A stretch of 64,000 nt of DNA from Dokdonella fugitiva. Its GTDB lineage: Bacteria; Pseudomonadota; Gammaproteobacteria; Xanthomonadales; Rhodanobacteraceae. The stretch lies in contig NZ_JACGXL010000001.1 of the NCBI RefSeq assembly GCF_014138265.1, positions 124,001-188,000 on the forward strand. The letters run 5' to 3'. A program made the translations under genes and the position numbers. The notes beneath the pieces are model-generated. The model was not told where the DNA came from, searched no databases, and saw nothing but the letters and a program-made list of their open reading frames with translations. Position 1 is the stretch's first letter. Each line of letters opens with the position of its first letter. This document shows positions 7,931-16,744 of the stretch, in pieces.

Positions 7931-9859
7931 ATGACGGTATCAAGGAACGTCCGCAGGCTCCTGTGCCTCGCGGTGATGCTCGTGTGCGCCGCATCCGGCG
8001 CGTCGGCGCTCGCGCAATCGCACAGACCCGACGCGATGCTCCACGACGGCTTCGACGGCGCCGCCGCCGGGCCGGCGAACGATGCCGACGCGTCGCGCTT
8101 CCTCGCGCAGGCGACATTCGGACCGACCGACGCCGACATCGCGCACCTGCGCGCGGTCGGCTACCAGGCCTGGCTGAACGAGCAGTTCGCCGCGCCGCAG
8201 AGCCTCGAGATGACCTACCTCGACTGGGTCGGCGACACGCTGCACGAGCAGGTCGGGCATCAGAACCGGCGCGAGGCGTGGTTCCTCGGCGCGCTTGGCG
8301 GACCGGATCCCGCCAACAACGCGCTGATCCACAGCGACCAGCTGCGCCAGCGCATCGCGTTCGCGCTGAGCGAGATCCTCGTCGTCTCGGACCAGAACGC
8401 GCAGCTCGCCGAGTTCCCGACGAGCATCGCGTACTACTACGACATCCTCGTGGCGAATGCGTTCGGCAACTACCGCACCCTGCTCGAGAAGGTGACGTTG
8501 AGCCCGGCGATGGGCACCTACCTCAACATGCGCGGCAACCAGCGTGCCGATCCTTCGCGCAACATCCATCCCGACGAGAACTACGCCCGCGAGATCAACC
8601 AGCTGTTCAGCGTCGGCCTGGTCATGCTGAAGGCCGACGGTACGCCGCAGCTCGACGGTGGTGGCCATCCGATCCCGACCTATTCGCAGGCGACGATCTC
8701 CGCGTTCGCGCACGTGTTCACCGGCTGGAACTGGTACGACTGCGACGACAACGGCTTCGACAACTTCACCGATTGCGGCCCCGACTACACCACCGGCGAG
8801 AACTGGCTGCACCCGATGGTGCCGTACGACCAGCCGAACCAGCCGAACAACGGCGATCCGAGCTACCACGACAACGGCACCGGTCCGAACGACCTGCATT
8901 CCAAGCAATTGCTCGCCTATCCCGGCGCGCAGGCCGGCGGCGTGCTCGCCGACGGCGGCAGCGCCGCGAGCGACCTGCAGTTCGCGCTCGACAACATCTA
9001 CGGCCATCCGAACGTCGGCCCGTTCATCGCGAAGCAGCTGATCCAGCGCCTCGTCACGAGCAATCCGAGCCCGGCCTACGTCAAGCGCGTCGCCGACGTG
9101 TTCAACGCGAACCGCGCGAGCCCGAACCAGTTGCGTGCAGTCGCGCAGGCGATCCTGCTCGATCCGGAAGCGCGCTACGGCCAGGCCTACAGCGACAAGT
9201 ACGGCAAGCTGCGCGAACCACTGCTCGCGCTGACGCATTTCTGGCGCGCGATGGACGCGCGCCACACCTGCGGCCGCGACTTCACCCAGGGCGGCCTGCA
9301 GAACCACTACGCGAACCAGCCGTACCGCTACGCGGGCTACGTGACCGGCTGGGGCACCGACGACGACCAGTACGGTTCGGGCATCGCGCAGGCGCCGATG
9401 AACGCGTTCTCGGTGTTCAACTTCTTCAAGCCGAGCTACCTGCCGCCGGGCGAGATGACCACGAACGGCCTGGTCGGGCCGGAATTCCAGCTGCAGACCG
9501 AGAGCGTCATCGCCAACACCGTGAACAGCGTCGAAGGACGCGCGTTCTACTTCGACGTCGCGCAGGTGTGCGACGCCGGCGACGACTTCGGCGAAGTCAA
9601 GGTCAACCACGCGAAGGATCTCGCGCTCGCGGGCAGCGGCAACGGCGGCGCGGCCGACCCGGCCGATCGCCTCGTCGACGCGTACAGCAAGCGCTTCATG
9701 TCCGGCCAGATGTCGCCGTTCATGCGCCAGACGCTGCTGGCGTACCTCAACCGCATCGATTCGAGCTGGACCGAAGGCGTGACCGACTGGCGGCTGTGGC
9801 GCATCCACACGGCGCTCTATCTCGTCTTCAATTCCCCTGAATACATGGTCCAGAAGTAG
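7931..9859 (+). CDS. exported DUF1800 family protein
   Basis: A 642-residue secreted protein, about the usual length for DUF1800. Residues 1-28 are a signal peptide ending ASALAQ. The family's start motif follows at ~residue 55 (RFLAQATFGPTDADI), then conserved helices (LRQRIAFALSEILVVSD, NYAREINQLFSVGL) and HPMV and FIAKQLIQRLVTSNP segments. The biochemical role of DUF1800 is unknown; such genes regularly pair with DUF1501 genes, as here with 8 bases between. The mature N-terminus carries MLHDGFDG, similar to the C-terminal tag of two other secreted proteins in this window. Confidence 0.92.
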   Translation: MTVSRNVRRLLCLAVMLVCAASGASALAQSHRPDAMLHDGFDGAAAGPANDADASRFLAQATFGPTDADIAHLRAVGYQAWLNEQFAAPQSLEMTYLDWVGDTLHEQVGHQNRREAWFLGALGGPDPANNALIHSDQLRQRIAFALSEILVVSDQNAQLAEFPTSIAYYYDILVANAFGNYRTLLEKVTLSPAMGTYLNMRGNQRADPSRNIHPDENYAREINQLFSVGLVMLKADGTPQLDGGGHPIPTYSQATISAFAHVFTGWNWYDCDDNGFDNFTDCGPDYTTGENWLHPMVPYDQPNQPNNGDPSYHDNGTGPNDLHSKQLLAYPGAQAGGVLADGGSAASDLQFALDNIYGHPNVGPFIAKQLIQRLVTSNPSPAYVKRVADVFNANRASPNQLRAVAQAILLDPEARYGQAYSDKYGKLREPLLALTHFWRAMDARHTCGRDFTQGGLQNHYANQPYRYAGYVTGWGTDDDQYGSGIAQAPMNAFSVFNFFKPSYLPPGEMTTNGLVGPEFQLQTESVIANTVNSVEGRAFYFDVAQVCDAGDDFGEVKVNHAKDLALAGSGNGGAADPADRLVDAYSKRFMSGQMSPFMRQTLLAYLNRIDSSWTEGVTDWRLWRIHTALYLVFNSPEYMVQK

Positions 9860-9867
9860 GAGCCGCC

Positions 9868-11301
9868 ATGCGTCCCGATCGTCGCAAGTTCATCCGGGAA
9901 ACGATCTGCGCCGCACTCGGCGGTGCCAGCGTGTACTCCGCGTTCGGCGGCATGAAGCTGCTGCAGGCCGCAGCACGCCACGACTACGGTTTCACCAACT
10001 ACAAGGCGCTCGTCTGCGTCTTCCTCTACGGCGGCAACGACAGTTTCAATACGATCGTGCCGATCTCCGGCGCCGCGCGCACGAACTACCAGCTCGTGCG
10101 GCCGAACCTCGCCTTGCCGACGGCCGGACTGCACGCGCTGAACGCGCCCGCGAGCGGCGCGGGCAGTCCTGGTGACGGCAGCAGCTATGGCTTGCATGCC
10201 TCGATGCCCGAGCTCGCCGCGCTGTTCAACGCGAACCATGCGGCGATCGTCGCCAATGTCGGCTCGCTCGTGCGTCCGACCACCAAGACGGAATACCAGG
10301 GCGGTTCGGCGGTATTGCCGCCGCAGTTGTTCTCGCACTCGGACCAGGCGGCTTACTGGCAGTCGTCGCCGCCGTCGAACGCACCGGTGACGGGGTGGGG
10401 CGGGCGCATCGCCGATCTCGTCGCGAGCGCGAATCCGCCCGACATCCCGATCCTCACCTCGCTCGGCGGCCAGGACGCGTTCGTGCGCGGCGAATCCGTC
10501 GCCGGTTACGTGATGAATTCGTATGGGCCCAACGTGATCGACTTCCCGTACGAGCTCAGCGGCGACGACGCACTGCGCAGCGCGTTCGACGCGTTGCACG
10601 CGCAGGGGCAGGCGAACGCGCTCGAGCGCACGTTCGGCAACGCGATGCGCCATTCGGTCGCGACCGCGACCTTGCTGCAGGCCACGCTGGGTGCCGCCGG
10701 CATGCCCAATTTCGACGGCTACTTCGCCGGCGCGGGCGAGATCGGCGAGCAGCTCGAGACCGTCGTCAAGCTGATCTGGGCGGCGAACAACAACGTGCCC
10801 GGCTACAGCGGCCTTTCGCGGCAGGTGTTCTTCGTCACCGGCGGCGGCTACGACACGCACAGCGACCAGCTCGCGACGCAAGGCGGCCTGCTGGTCGAGT
10901 TGTCGAAGGCGCTGTCGGGTTTCCACGCGGCGCTGACCTCGGTGAGCCTCGCCGATCGCGCGACCGCGTTCACTGCATCGGACTTCGGCCGCTCGCTGTC
11001 GAACAACGAGGACGGCAGCGACCATGGCTGGGCTTCGCACCAGTTCGTCGTCGGCGGCGCGGTGGCCGGCAAGAAGTTCTACGGCGACAACCTCGCGGGT
11101 ACCGGATCGGCGCAGATGCCGAGCCTCGCGCCGTCGGACCAGAATCCGAACGACGGCGGCTACGGCCAGATGATCCCGACGACGTCGGTCGAACAGTATT
11201 CGGCGACGCTCGCGAAATGGTTCGAACTGAGCGACAGCGACATCGACCTGATCCTGCCCAACCTCGGCAACTTCAACACGCGCTACCTCGGTTTCGTCTG
11301 A
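9868..11301 (+). CDS. exported DUF1501 family protein
   Basis: A 477-residue protein of the DUF1501 family, related to sulfatase/alkaline phosphatase-like folds. The N-terminus DRRKFIRETICAALGG has a twin-arginine pair followed by a weakly hydrophobic stretch, so Tat export is likely. Conserved family segments include CVFLYGGNDSFNTIVP (~residues 50-65), GGYDTHSDQ near 330 and TASDFGRSLSNNEDGSDHGW near 370, where the Asp and His residues could bind metal. It is co-transcribed with the DUF1800 gene 8 bases upstream. Function of the pair is not established. Confidence 0.92.
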   Translation: MRPDRRKFIRETICAALGGASVYSAFGGMKLLQAAARHDYGFTNYKALVCVFLYGGNDSFNTIVPISGAARTNYQLVRPNLALPTAGLHALNAPASGAGSPGDGSSYGLHASMPELAALFNANHAAIVANVGSLVRPTTKTEYQGGSAVLPPQLFSHSDQAAYWQSSPPSNAPVTGWGGRIADLVASANPPDIPILTSLGGQDAFVRGESVAGYVMNSYGPNVIDFPYELSGDDALRSAFDALHAQGQANALERTFGNAMRHSVATATLLQATLGAAGMPNFDGYFAGAGEIGEQLETVVKLIWAANNNVPGYSGLSRQVFFVTGGGYDTHSDQLATQGGLLVELSKALSGFHAALTSVSLADRATAFTASDFGRSLSNNEDGSDHGWASHQFVVGGAVAGKKFYGDNLAGTGSAQMPSLAPSDQNPNDGGYGQMIPTTSVEQYSATLAKWFELSDSDIDLILPNLGNFNTRYLGFV

Positions 11302-11320
11302 GTGGCGTGGCGGTCGAGCA

Positions 11321-11407
11321 GCCTGCAGGGAGCCACCCTGCAGGCGACCTGCGCCGCGACGGCGCCGGGCGCGTCGCGGTCGCGCACAGGGTGCGCTCCT
11401 GCAAGGT
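11321..11407. repeat. hairpin array between convergent genes
   Basis: Three inverted repeats follow one another between DUF1501 and the leftward DUF979 gene: GCCTGCAGGG/CCCTGCAGGC (11321-11345), CCGCGACG/CGTCGCGG (11354-11379) and GCGCAC/GTGCGC (11382-11396, followed by ctcctgcaagg). None has a T tract. They may act as bidirectional termination or mRNA-end structures. The last belongs to the same style as the tgtgcc/ggcaca hairpins at 45094 and 63023. Confidence 0.6.
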
Positions 11408-11429
11408 CGTGATCGCGGCGTGCGTTCGC

Positions 11430-12398
11430 CTAGAACGCGAGCAGCCACAGCAGCGCGACATTGACGACGAACAACACCAACGCGGTCGGCAGTTGCGCAC
11501 GGATCACCGCGTACTGGTCCGGCAGCTCGAGCAGCACGACCGGCACGATGTTGAAGTTCGCCGCCATCGGCGTCAGCAGGGTGCCGCAGTAGCCGGTGAG
11601 CATGCCGATCGAACCGAGCACGGCCGGATGCGCGCCGTGCCGCTGCACGAGCAACGGCAGGCCGATGCCGGCCATGAGCACGGGGAACGCGGCGAACGCG
11701 TTGCCCATGATCGCGGTGAACAGCACGATGCCGAATGCGAAGGCAAGCAGGCACGCGATGCGGCTGTCGATCGGGATCACCACCGCGACCAGCGCGGCGA
11801 TCGCATCGCCGACGCCGGTCGCCGCGAACACGCTGCCGAGCGTCGCGAGCAGCATCGGCAGCAGCGCGGCCCAGCCGAGCGTATCGAGCAGGCGATGGCC
11901 CTCGTGCAGGCCCGAGTCGATGCGTGCGCCGGTCACGCGCAGGGCGACCGCCAGGGCGACGACGCTGGCAATGCCGAGGGCGATCAACGTCGATTGCTTC
12001 GTGTCGACGAGCGCGCGCAGTGGCGCGGGTCCGTACTGGGTCGCGAGCGCGACGAGCAGCGTGACCAGCGGAATGAGCAGCGCGGGGCCGAACAGTCGGT
12101 TGCCGAGCCGGATTGCTTCGGCCTCGCGCGTGTTCGCGAGCGCGGCCTCGTCGCCGGACGGGCGTCGATCGCCGACGGCTGCCATCACGCCGAGCGCGAT
12201 CACGCCGATGCCCATCGCTTGCGCGGGCCAGTGCGTGCCGTGCCTGGCGGCGGCGAGGATCGCCTCGCCCGCGAGGAACGGCAGCGAGAGGATCGCCCAG
12301 AACGCGGACATCGCACGGCGGCGCGAGCGCAAGTCCAGGGCGGCGGCGAACAGCAGGAACGCGCCGATCAACAGGTAGACCGGCTCAAGCGTCAGCAT
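11430..12398 (-). CDS. DUF979 membrane protein, putative 5-oxoproline permease subunit
   Basis: A 322-residue integral membrane protein with about nine hydrophobic segments. It belongs to DUF979, which almost always occurs next to DUF969; together they look like the two halves of a permease. It is the last gene of the pxp operon, so uptake of 5-oxoproline or a related compound is the best inference. The start MLTLEPVYLLIG (ATG at 12398) matches the family N-terminus and overlaps the DUF969 stop by 14 bases; the frame is open further upstream but without family similarity. Confidence 0.85.
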   Translation of the reverse strand: MLTLEPVYLLIGAFLLFAAALDLRSRRRAMSAFWAILSLPFLAGEAILAAARHGTHWPAQAMGIGVIALGVMAAVGDRRPSGDEAALANTREAEAIRLGNRLFGPALLIPLVTLLVALATQYGPAPLRALVDTKQSTLIALGIASVVALAVALRVTGARIDSGLHEGHRLLDTLGWAALLPMLLATLGSVFAATGVGDAIAALVAVVIPIDSRIACLLAFAFGIVLFTAIMGNAFAAFPVLMAGIGLPLLVQRHGAHPAVLGSIGMLTGYCGTLLTPMAANFNIVPVVLLELPDQYAVIRAQLPTALVLFVVNVALLWLLAF

Positions 12399-13074
12399 CG
12401 CGCCTCCGTTCGGCGACGCGCCGCAGGCGGCGCTGGAACCAGGCGATGCGCATCGCATGGATGACGAACGCGGCGATCGCGGTGGGCAGTGCCCACAGTC
12501 CGATCGCCAACGGTTCGAGCGCGATCCCGTGCCCCGCGTAGAAACCCTGGATGAGCAGCACGCCGGCGAACGCGAGGAACACGTCTTCACCGAAGAAGCG
12601 GCCGATGTTGTCGGTCGCTGCGGCGAGCGCGCGCACGCGATCGCGCGTGGGCTCGTCGAGCGGCTCGTCCTGCGCGGCCGCGGCCTCGCTCATCGGCGCG
12701 AGCAGGGGCCGCACCGTCTGCGCGTGCCCGGCGAGATCGTAGAGCCCGAGCATCGACAGCAACTGGCGCAGGCCGAGATAGGCGACGAGCAGGCGCGCCA
12801 GCGTCAACGAGCGGAACCCGGCGATCCAGCCGCGCGCGCGCTCGCGCAGACCATGGCGTTCGAGCAGGCCGATGACCGGCAGCGTCAGCACGAACAACAG
12901 CAGGTTCCGGTTGTTCACGAACGCGGTGCCGAGCAGTTCGAGCAATTCGCCGGGCGGCTTGCCCGCGGCGATCCCGCTGACGACGCCGGCGACGACGACG
13001 ACGAGCGCCGGATTGCGGCGCAGCGCGAAGCCGAGCACGACGACGGCGACGCCGAGCAACGGCCAGTAGTTCAC
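12385..13074 (-). CDS. DUF969 membrane protein, putative 5-oxoproline permease subunit
   Basis: A 229-residue membrane protein with about five hydrophobic segments and a loop rich in charged residues around 120-150 (DNIGRFFGEDVFLAF). The family begins MNYWPL-x-GV, which sets the start at a GTG codon (13074) with no ATG in the vicinity. The open frame continues upstream through pxpA in another frame and is not coding there. It follows pxpA by 13 bases and overlaps DUF979. Confidence 0.85.
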   Translation of the reverse strand: MNYWPLLGVAVVVLGFALRRNPALVVVVAGVVSGIAAGKPPGELLELLGTAFVNNRNLLLFVLTLPVIGLLERHGLRERARGWIAGFRSLTLARLLVAYLGLRQLLSMLGLYDLAGHAQTVRPLLAPMSEAAAAQDEPLDEPTRDRVRALAAATDNIGRFFGEDVFLAFAGVLLIQGFYAGHGIALEPLAIGLWALPTAIAAFVIHAMRIAWFQRRLRRVAERRRDADA

Positions 13075-13087
13075 GAGGCGCGTCCGT

Positions 13088-13864
13088 TCATGCGATGCGC
13101 CCGCTCGCGGGGTTCGCGATCGCGATGCCGGCGCCGAGCAGGGCGGCGTGCAGGCGATGGGCGAACGTGCCGGCATCGGCGCGGTCGCCGTGCACGCAGA
13201 TCGTGTCGGCGCGCACGCACAAGGGAACGCCGCTGCGCGCGGTGATCGCTTCGCCGCGTGCGAGCGCGAGTGCCTGCGCGACGGCCGCGTCGACGTCATG
13301 GATGACCGCGTCCGCTTCGCGACGCGACACCAGCGAGCCGCCCGCCTCGTAGCGGCGATCGGCGAACGCCTCGTGCGCGACCGCGAGGCCGGCTCGCTCG
13401 CCCGCGCTCGGCAGCTCGCTGCCGGCCAGCCCGACGAGCCGCAGGGCTGGGTCGAACGCGTGCACGGCGCGCGCGATGGCGTCGGCGAGCGCGGCGTCGC
13501 GCGCGGCCATGTTGTAGAGCGCGCCGTGCGGCTTCACGTGAGCGAGTCGAGTGCCGGCCGCGCGCGCGAAAGCGGCGAGCGCGCCGACCTGGTACAGCGT
13601 CATCGCGTGCGCCTCGTCGGCCGACACGCGCATCTCGCGTCGGCCGAAGCCGGCGAGATCGGGCAGCGACACGTGCGCGCCGATCGCGACCTTCGCGCGC
13701 AACGCGAGCGCGACGGTGCGGCGCATCGTGTCGGGATCGCCCGCGTGGTAACCGCAGGCGATGTTGGCCGAGCTGATGTACGGCATCACGGCGTCGTCGT
13801 CGCCCATGCGCCAGGCGCCGAACGATTCGCCGAGGTCGCAGTTGAGGTCGATCGTGCGCTTCAT
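13088..13864 (-). CDS. pxpA: 5-oxoprolinase subunit A
   Basis: The LamB/YcsF-family subunit of the bacterial ATP-dependent 5-oxoprolinase PxpABC, which opens 5-oxo-L-proline to glutamate. The 258-residue protein has the family landmarks DLNCDLGESFG at residues 6-16, SANIACGYHAGDP near 33-45 and HVKPHGALYN near 120. The ATG at 13864 overlaps the pxpC stop in an ATGA arrangement. DUF969 follows after 13 bases. Confidence 0.96.
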   Translation of the reverse strand: MKRTIDLNCDLGESFGAWRMGDDDAVMPYISSANIACGYHAGDPDTMRRTVALALRAKVAIGAHVSLPDLAGFGRREMRVSADEAHAMTLYQVGALAAFARAAGTRLAHVKPHGALYNMAARDAALADAIARAVHAFDPALRLVGLAGSELPSAGERAGLAVAHEAFADRRYEAGGSLVSRREADAVIHDVDAAVAQALALARGEAITARSGVPLCVRADTICVHGDRADAGTFAHRLHAALLGAGIAIANPASGRIA

Positions 13865-14856
13865 CGTGCGATTCCGTCGAGCCGCGCGGCGATGTCCGCG
13901 CACAACCGGTCGAGTTGGTTCTCGCATGCAAGATAGCGCGTTTGCGCATCGTCGATGTCGATCGCCGCGAAGCGCACGGTGTCGCCGGGGCGTCGTTGCG
14001 CGAGGCGCGCGAGGTCGATCGCGGCGACCTGGCCGATGCGCGGATAGCCGCCGGTGGTCGGATGTTCGGCCATCAGCGCGATCGGCTGGCCGCCGGGCGG
14101 CAGCTGCAGGGTGCCTGCCGCGACTGGCTCGCTGACGAGCTCGAGCGCCTCGGCGAGCGCGAGGCGCGGCCCGTCGAGGCGCAGGCCGACGCGATTCGAA
14201 TCCGCAGCCACGCGGAACGGCTGCGCGTGCAGCGCGTCGCGCGAAGCGGCATCGAGCGCGACCGCGTGCCGCCCGGGCGCGAGCCGGATCGGTCGCGAGG
14301 GATCGGGATCGAACCACGGCCGCGGGTCGAGCGAGAACGTGCCGATCGCGTGGAGCGCAGCGCCGTCGCGCGGGTGGCCGCCGCTCGCGACTGGATCGGC
14401 GCGCGCGACGCCCAGCACGTCGCCGTCTCGCAGCGGCGCGCGACCGAGGCGCGCGTTGACGTCGGTCGACGCGCTGCCGAGCACGCGGGCTGCGTCGATG
14501 CCGCCCGCGATCGCGATGTAGGCCCATGCGCCGCGACGCGCGCGGCCGAAATCGAGCACCGTGCCTGCTGCGACGTGCACGGGCCGCCAGGCGGGCAGCG
14601 GCGCGGTGGCGGCGCGTGCATCGAACTCCGCGCCCGTCAGCGCGATCGTCGCGGTCTCGATGAAGCGCAGGCGCGGGCCGATCAGGCCGATCTCGAGCAC
14701 CGCATCGCCGGGCACGTTGCCGACGAGCGCGTTGGCGAGGCGCAGCGCAGGCGCATCCATCGGCCCCGCGCTGCCGACCCCGAGCGCGGCATGGCCGTGG
14801 CGACCGTGATCCTGCACGGTCGCCAGCAAACCCGCGCGCATCACTTCGACGCTCAT
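13861..14856 (-). CDS. pxpC: 5-oxoprolinase subunit C, biotin-dependent carboxyltransferase-like
   Basis: A 331-residue subunit (KipA/AHS2 domain) of the 5-oxoprolinase complex. The family N-terminus MSVEVMRAGLLATVQDHGRHG is recognisable, as are GPMDAPALRLANALVGN and the late TTGGYPRIGQVA segment. It is joined by ATGA overlaps to both pxpB upstream and pxpA downstream, so translation of the three subunits is coupled. Its length matches the family. Confidence 0.96.
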   Translation of the reverse strand: MSVEVMRAGLLATVQDHGRHGHAALGVGSAGPMDAPALRLANALVGNVPGDAVLEIGLIGPRLRFIETATIALTGAEFDARAATAPLPAWRPVHVAAGTVLDFGRARRGAWAYIAIAGGIDAARVLGSASTDVNARLGRAPLRDGDVLGVARADPVASGGHPRDGAALHAIGTFSLDPRPWFDPDPSRPIRLAPGRHAVALDAASRDALHAQPFRVAADSNRVGLRLDGPRLALAEALELVSEPVAAGTLQLPPGGQPIALMAEHPTTGGYPRIGQVAAIDLARLAQRRPGDTVRFAAIDIDDAQTRYLACENQLDRLCADIAARLDGIAR

Positions 14857-15584
14857 CGCGCAGCCTCGCGCTCGATCGCCTCGAAGGCCGCGGGCGTGAT
14901 CGCGCGGAAGCGCACGACGTCGCCGGGCGCGAGCAGGCAGGCGGGCTCGCGCAGCGGGTCGAACAGCACGAGTGGCGTGCGACCGATCAGCTGCCAGCCG
15001 CCCGGCAGCTCGGACGGATAGATGCCGGTCTGCGCGCCGCCGATCGCGACCGAGCCGCGCGGCACGCGCGTGCGCGGACGCGCGTGCCGTGGTGCGTGCA
15101 GCGCGGCGTCGAGGCCGAGCAGGTACGGGAAGCCCGGCGCGAAGCCGAGCATCGCGACGCGGTAGTCGCCGCATGCGTGGCGCGCGGCGACGCTGGCGGC
15201 GTCGAGTCCGAGCGTGGTCGCGAGCGCGTCGAGATCGGGACCGTGCTCGCCGCCGTAGCAGACCGGGACATCGACCGTGCGCGTCGAGGGCATTGGCGCA
15301 TCCACGGCCGTCGCGAGCGCGCCGCGCACTGCGTCGGCTAAGCGACGCCACGGCGCCGTGCCGCCTTCGTTCCAGGCGGCCGGCTCGTAGTGCAGCGCGA
15401 GGCTCGCGTAGGCGGGCACGATGTCGACGAGACCGGGCAGTGCGGCCGCGCGCAATGCGCCCACAGCGGCATGCACGCGCGCGTTCGAGGCGGCATCGAT
15501 GCGTTCGCCGAATCGCAGCAGCAGCGCGGACTCGCCGAGGGGTTCGACGTCGAACGCGGGCGGCTGCGCGCGCGGCGGCGTCAA
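14853..15584 (-). CDS. pxpB: 5-oxoprolinase subunit B
   Basis: The KipI/AHS1-domain subunit of 5-oxoprolinase, about 243 residues. Motifs include EPLGESALLLRFG near the N-terminus, LGFAPGFPYLLGL near residue 125 and IGGAQTGIYPSELPGGW near 165. No ATG lies near the required start. A TTG at 15584 overlaps the HIT gene stop (TTGA), giving a protein that starts about 13 residues before the conserved region, so TTG is the likely start. The reading frame is open further upstream through the HIT gene, where it is not coding. Confidence 0.92.
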   Translation of the reverse strand: MTPPRAQPPAFDVEPLGESALLLRFGERIDAASNARVHAAVGALRAAALPGLVDIVPAYASLALHYEPAAWNEGGTAPWRRLADAVRGALATAVDAPMPSTRTVDVPVCYGGEHGPDLDALATTLGLDAASVAARHACGDYRVAMLGFAPGFPYLLGLDAALHAPRHARPRTRVPRGSVAIGGAQTGIYPSELPGGWQLIGRTPLVLFDPLREPACLLAPGDVVRFRAITPAAFEAIEREAAR

Positions 15585-15997
15585 GCGAGCAGCGCGCCCA
15601 GCGCTTCGCGCCATGCGCCGACGCGTTCGGCCAGCGCGGCGGGTTCGTGGCGCTCGGCGGCGCCGCGTCCCCACACCGGTTGCGGCCACGCGGCGTCGGT
15701 CGTGTAGCGCGCGATCACGTGCACGTGCAGTTGCGGCACGACGTTGCCGAGCGCGGCGATGTTCGTCTTGTCTGGGCGCAGCAGCGACTCGAACGCGCGG
15801 CCGACGGCGTCGAGCTCGCCGAGCAGGGTCGCGCGGTCCGCCGCGTCGAGGTCGAACAGTTCGCGTGCGCCGGCGATGCGCGGTACGAGGATCAGCCAGG
15901 GGAAGCGCGCGTCGTCCATGAGCAGCACGCGCGACAGCGGCGCGTCGCCGATCGGATGGGTGTCGGCGGCGAGGCGTGGATCGAGCGTGAAACTCAT
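15581..15997 (-). CDS. HIT domain protein
   Basis: A 138-residue histidine-triad nucleotide hydrolase-like protein. The motif is QLHVHVIAR near residues 88-96, with Gln where classical HIT proteins have the first His of H-x-H-x-H; this variant is frequent in proteobacteria. The following WPQPVWG segment is also typical of that subgroup. It overlaps the dienelactone hydrolase gene before it (ATGA) and pxpB after it, so it is part of the pxp operon, though no direct link to 5-oxoproline metabolism is known to me. Confidence 0.9.
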   Translation of the reverse strand: MSFTLDPRLAADTHPIGDAPLSRVLLMDDARFPWLILVPRIAGARELFDLDAADRATLLGELDAVGRAFESLLRPDKTNIAALGNVVPQLHVHVIARYTTDAAWPQPVWGRGAAERHEPAALAERVGAWREALGALLA

Positions 15998-16668
15998 GCG
16001 CGCCCCGCGAGCTGGCGATCGAAGAACGCGAGCGTTCGCTCGAGCGCGAGCGTGGCGCTCGGCGCGTCGTATGCGCGCGGGTCGACCGTGCGGTCGAACG
16101 CGTGGCCGGTCGGGTAGGTGTATACCTCGGCGTCCGGCCAGGCGACGCGATGGCGTTCGATCGTCTCGGCCGTGATCGACGCGTCGCGTTCACCGAAATG
16201 GAACATCACGGGCGCACGGAGCGTCGAGTCGAAATAGTTCACGTTGCGCGCGCCGTAGTAGCTGACCGCAGGCATCGCGAGGCGCTGCGCCGCGAGCAGC
16301 GCGACCGTGCCGCCCCAGCAGTAGCCGACGCAGCCGATGCGGCCGGCCGACGCGATCGCCTCGGCCGCGCTCGCGACGTCTTCGACGGCGAGGTCGAGGC
16401 CGACTTCGCCGACGAGCTCGCGGCCGCGCCGGTAGCCTTCCTCGTCGTAACCGAGTTCGACGCCGGCCTCGACGTGGTCGAAGAACGCGGGCGCGATCGC
16501 GACGTAGCCGTGCGCGGCGAAGCGGTCGACCACTGCGCGCACGTAGGCATTGACGCCGAAGATCTCCTGCGCGACGACGAGGCCGCCCTTCGGCGTGCCC
16601 TCGGGTCGGGCCAGGTAGGCGCCGATGCATTGCATGCGCGAGGTGTTGAGCTGGATCGATTGGCCCAT
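15994..16668 (-). CDS. dienelactone hydrolase family protein
   Basis: A 224-residue cytoplasmic alpha/beta hydrolase. The nucleophile is the cysteine of GYCWGG near residue 118; Asp and His partners are in FGERDASI and TGHAFD. The cysteine nucleophile and the length match dienelactone hydrolases. It is the first gene of the leftward seven-gene operon and overlaps the HIT gene by 4 bases. The promoter should lie in 16669-16744. Its substrate is not known; the operon context suggests a role around cyclic or lactam-like compounds, which is inference. Confidence 0.92.
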   Translation of the reverse strand: MGQSIQLNTSRMQCIGAYLARPEGTPKGGLVVAQEIFGVNAYVRAVVDRFAAHGYVAIAPAFFDHVEAGVELGYDEEGYRRGRELVGEVGLDLAVEDVASAAEAIASAGRIGCVGYCWGGTVALLAAQRLAMPAVSYYGARNVNYFDSTLRAPVMFHFGERDASITAETIERHRVAWPDAEVYTYPTGHAFDRTVDPRAYDAPSATLALERTLAFFDRQLAGRA

Positions 16669-16744
16669 GCGATGGCTCCGCGTGCGGAAAGACGCTACGT
16701 TATTTCGATCCGCGGTGCGTGTACAACCGGCGGCGTGCGCGTGT

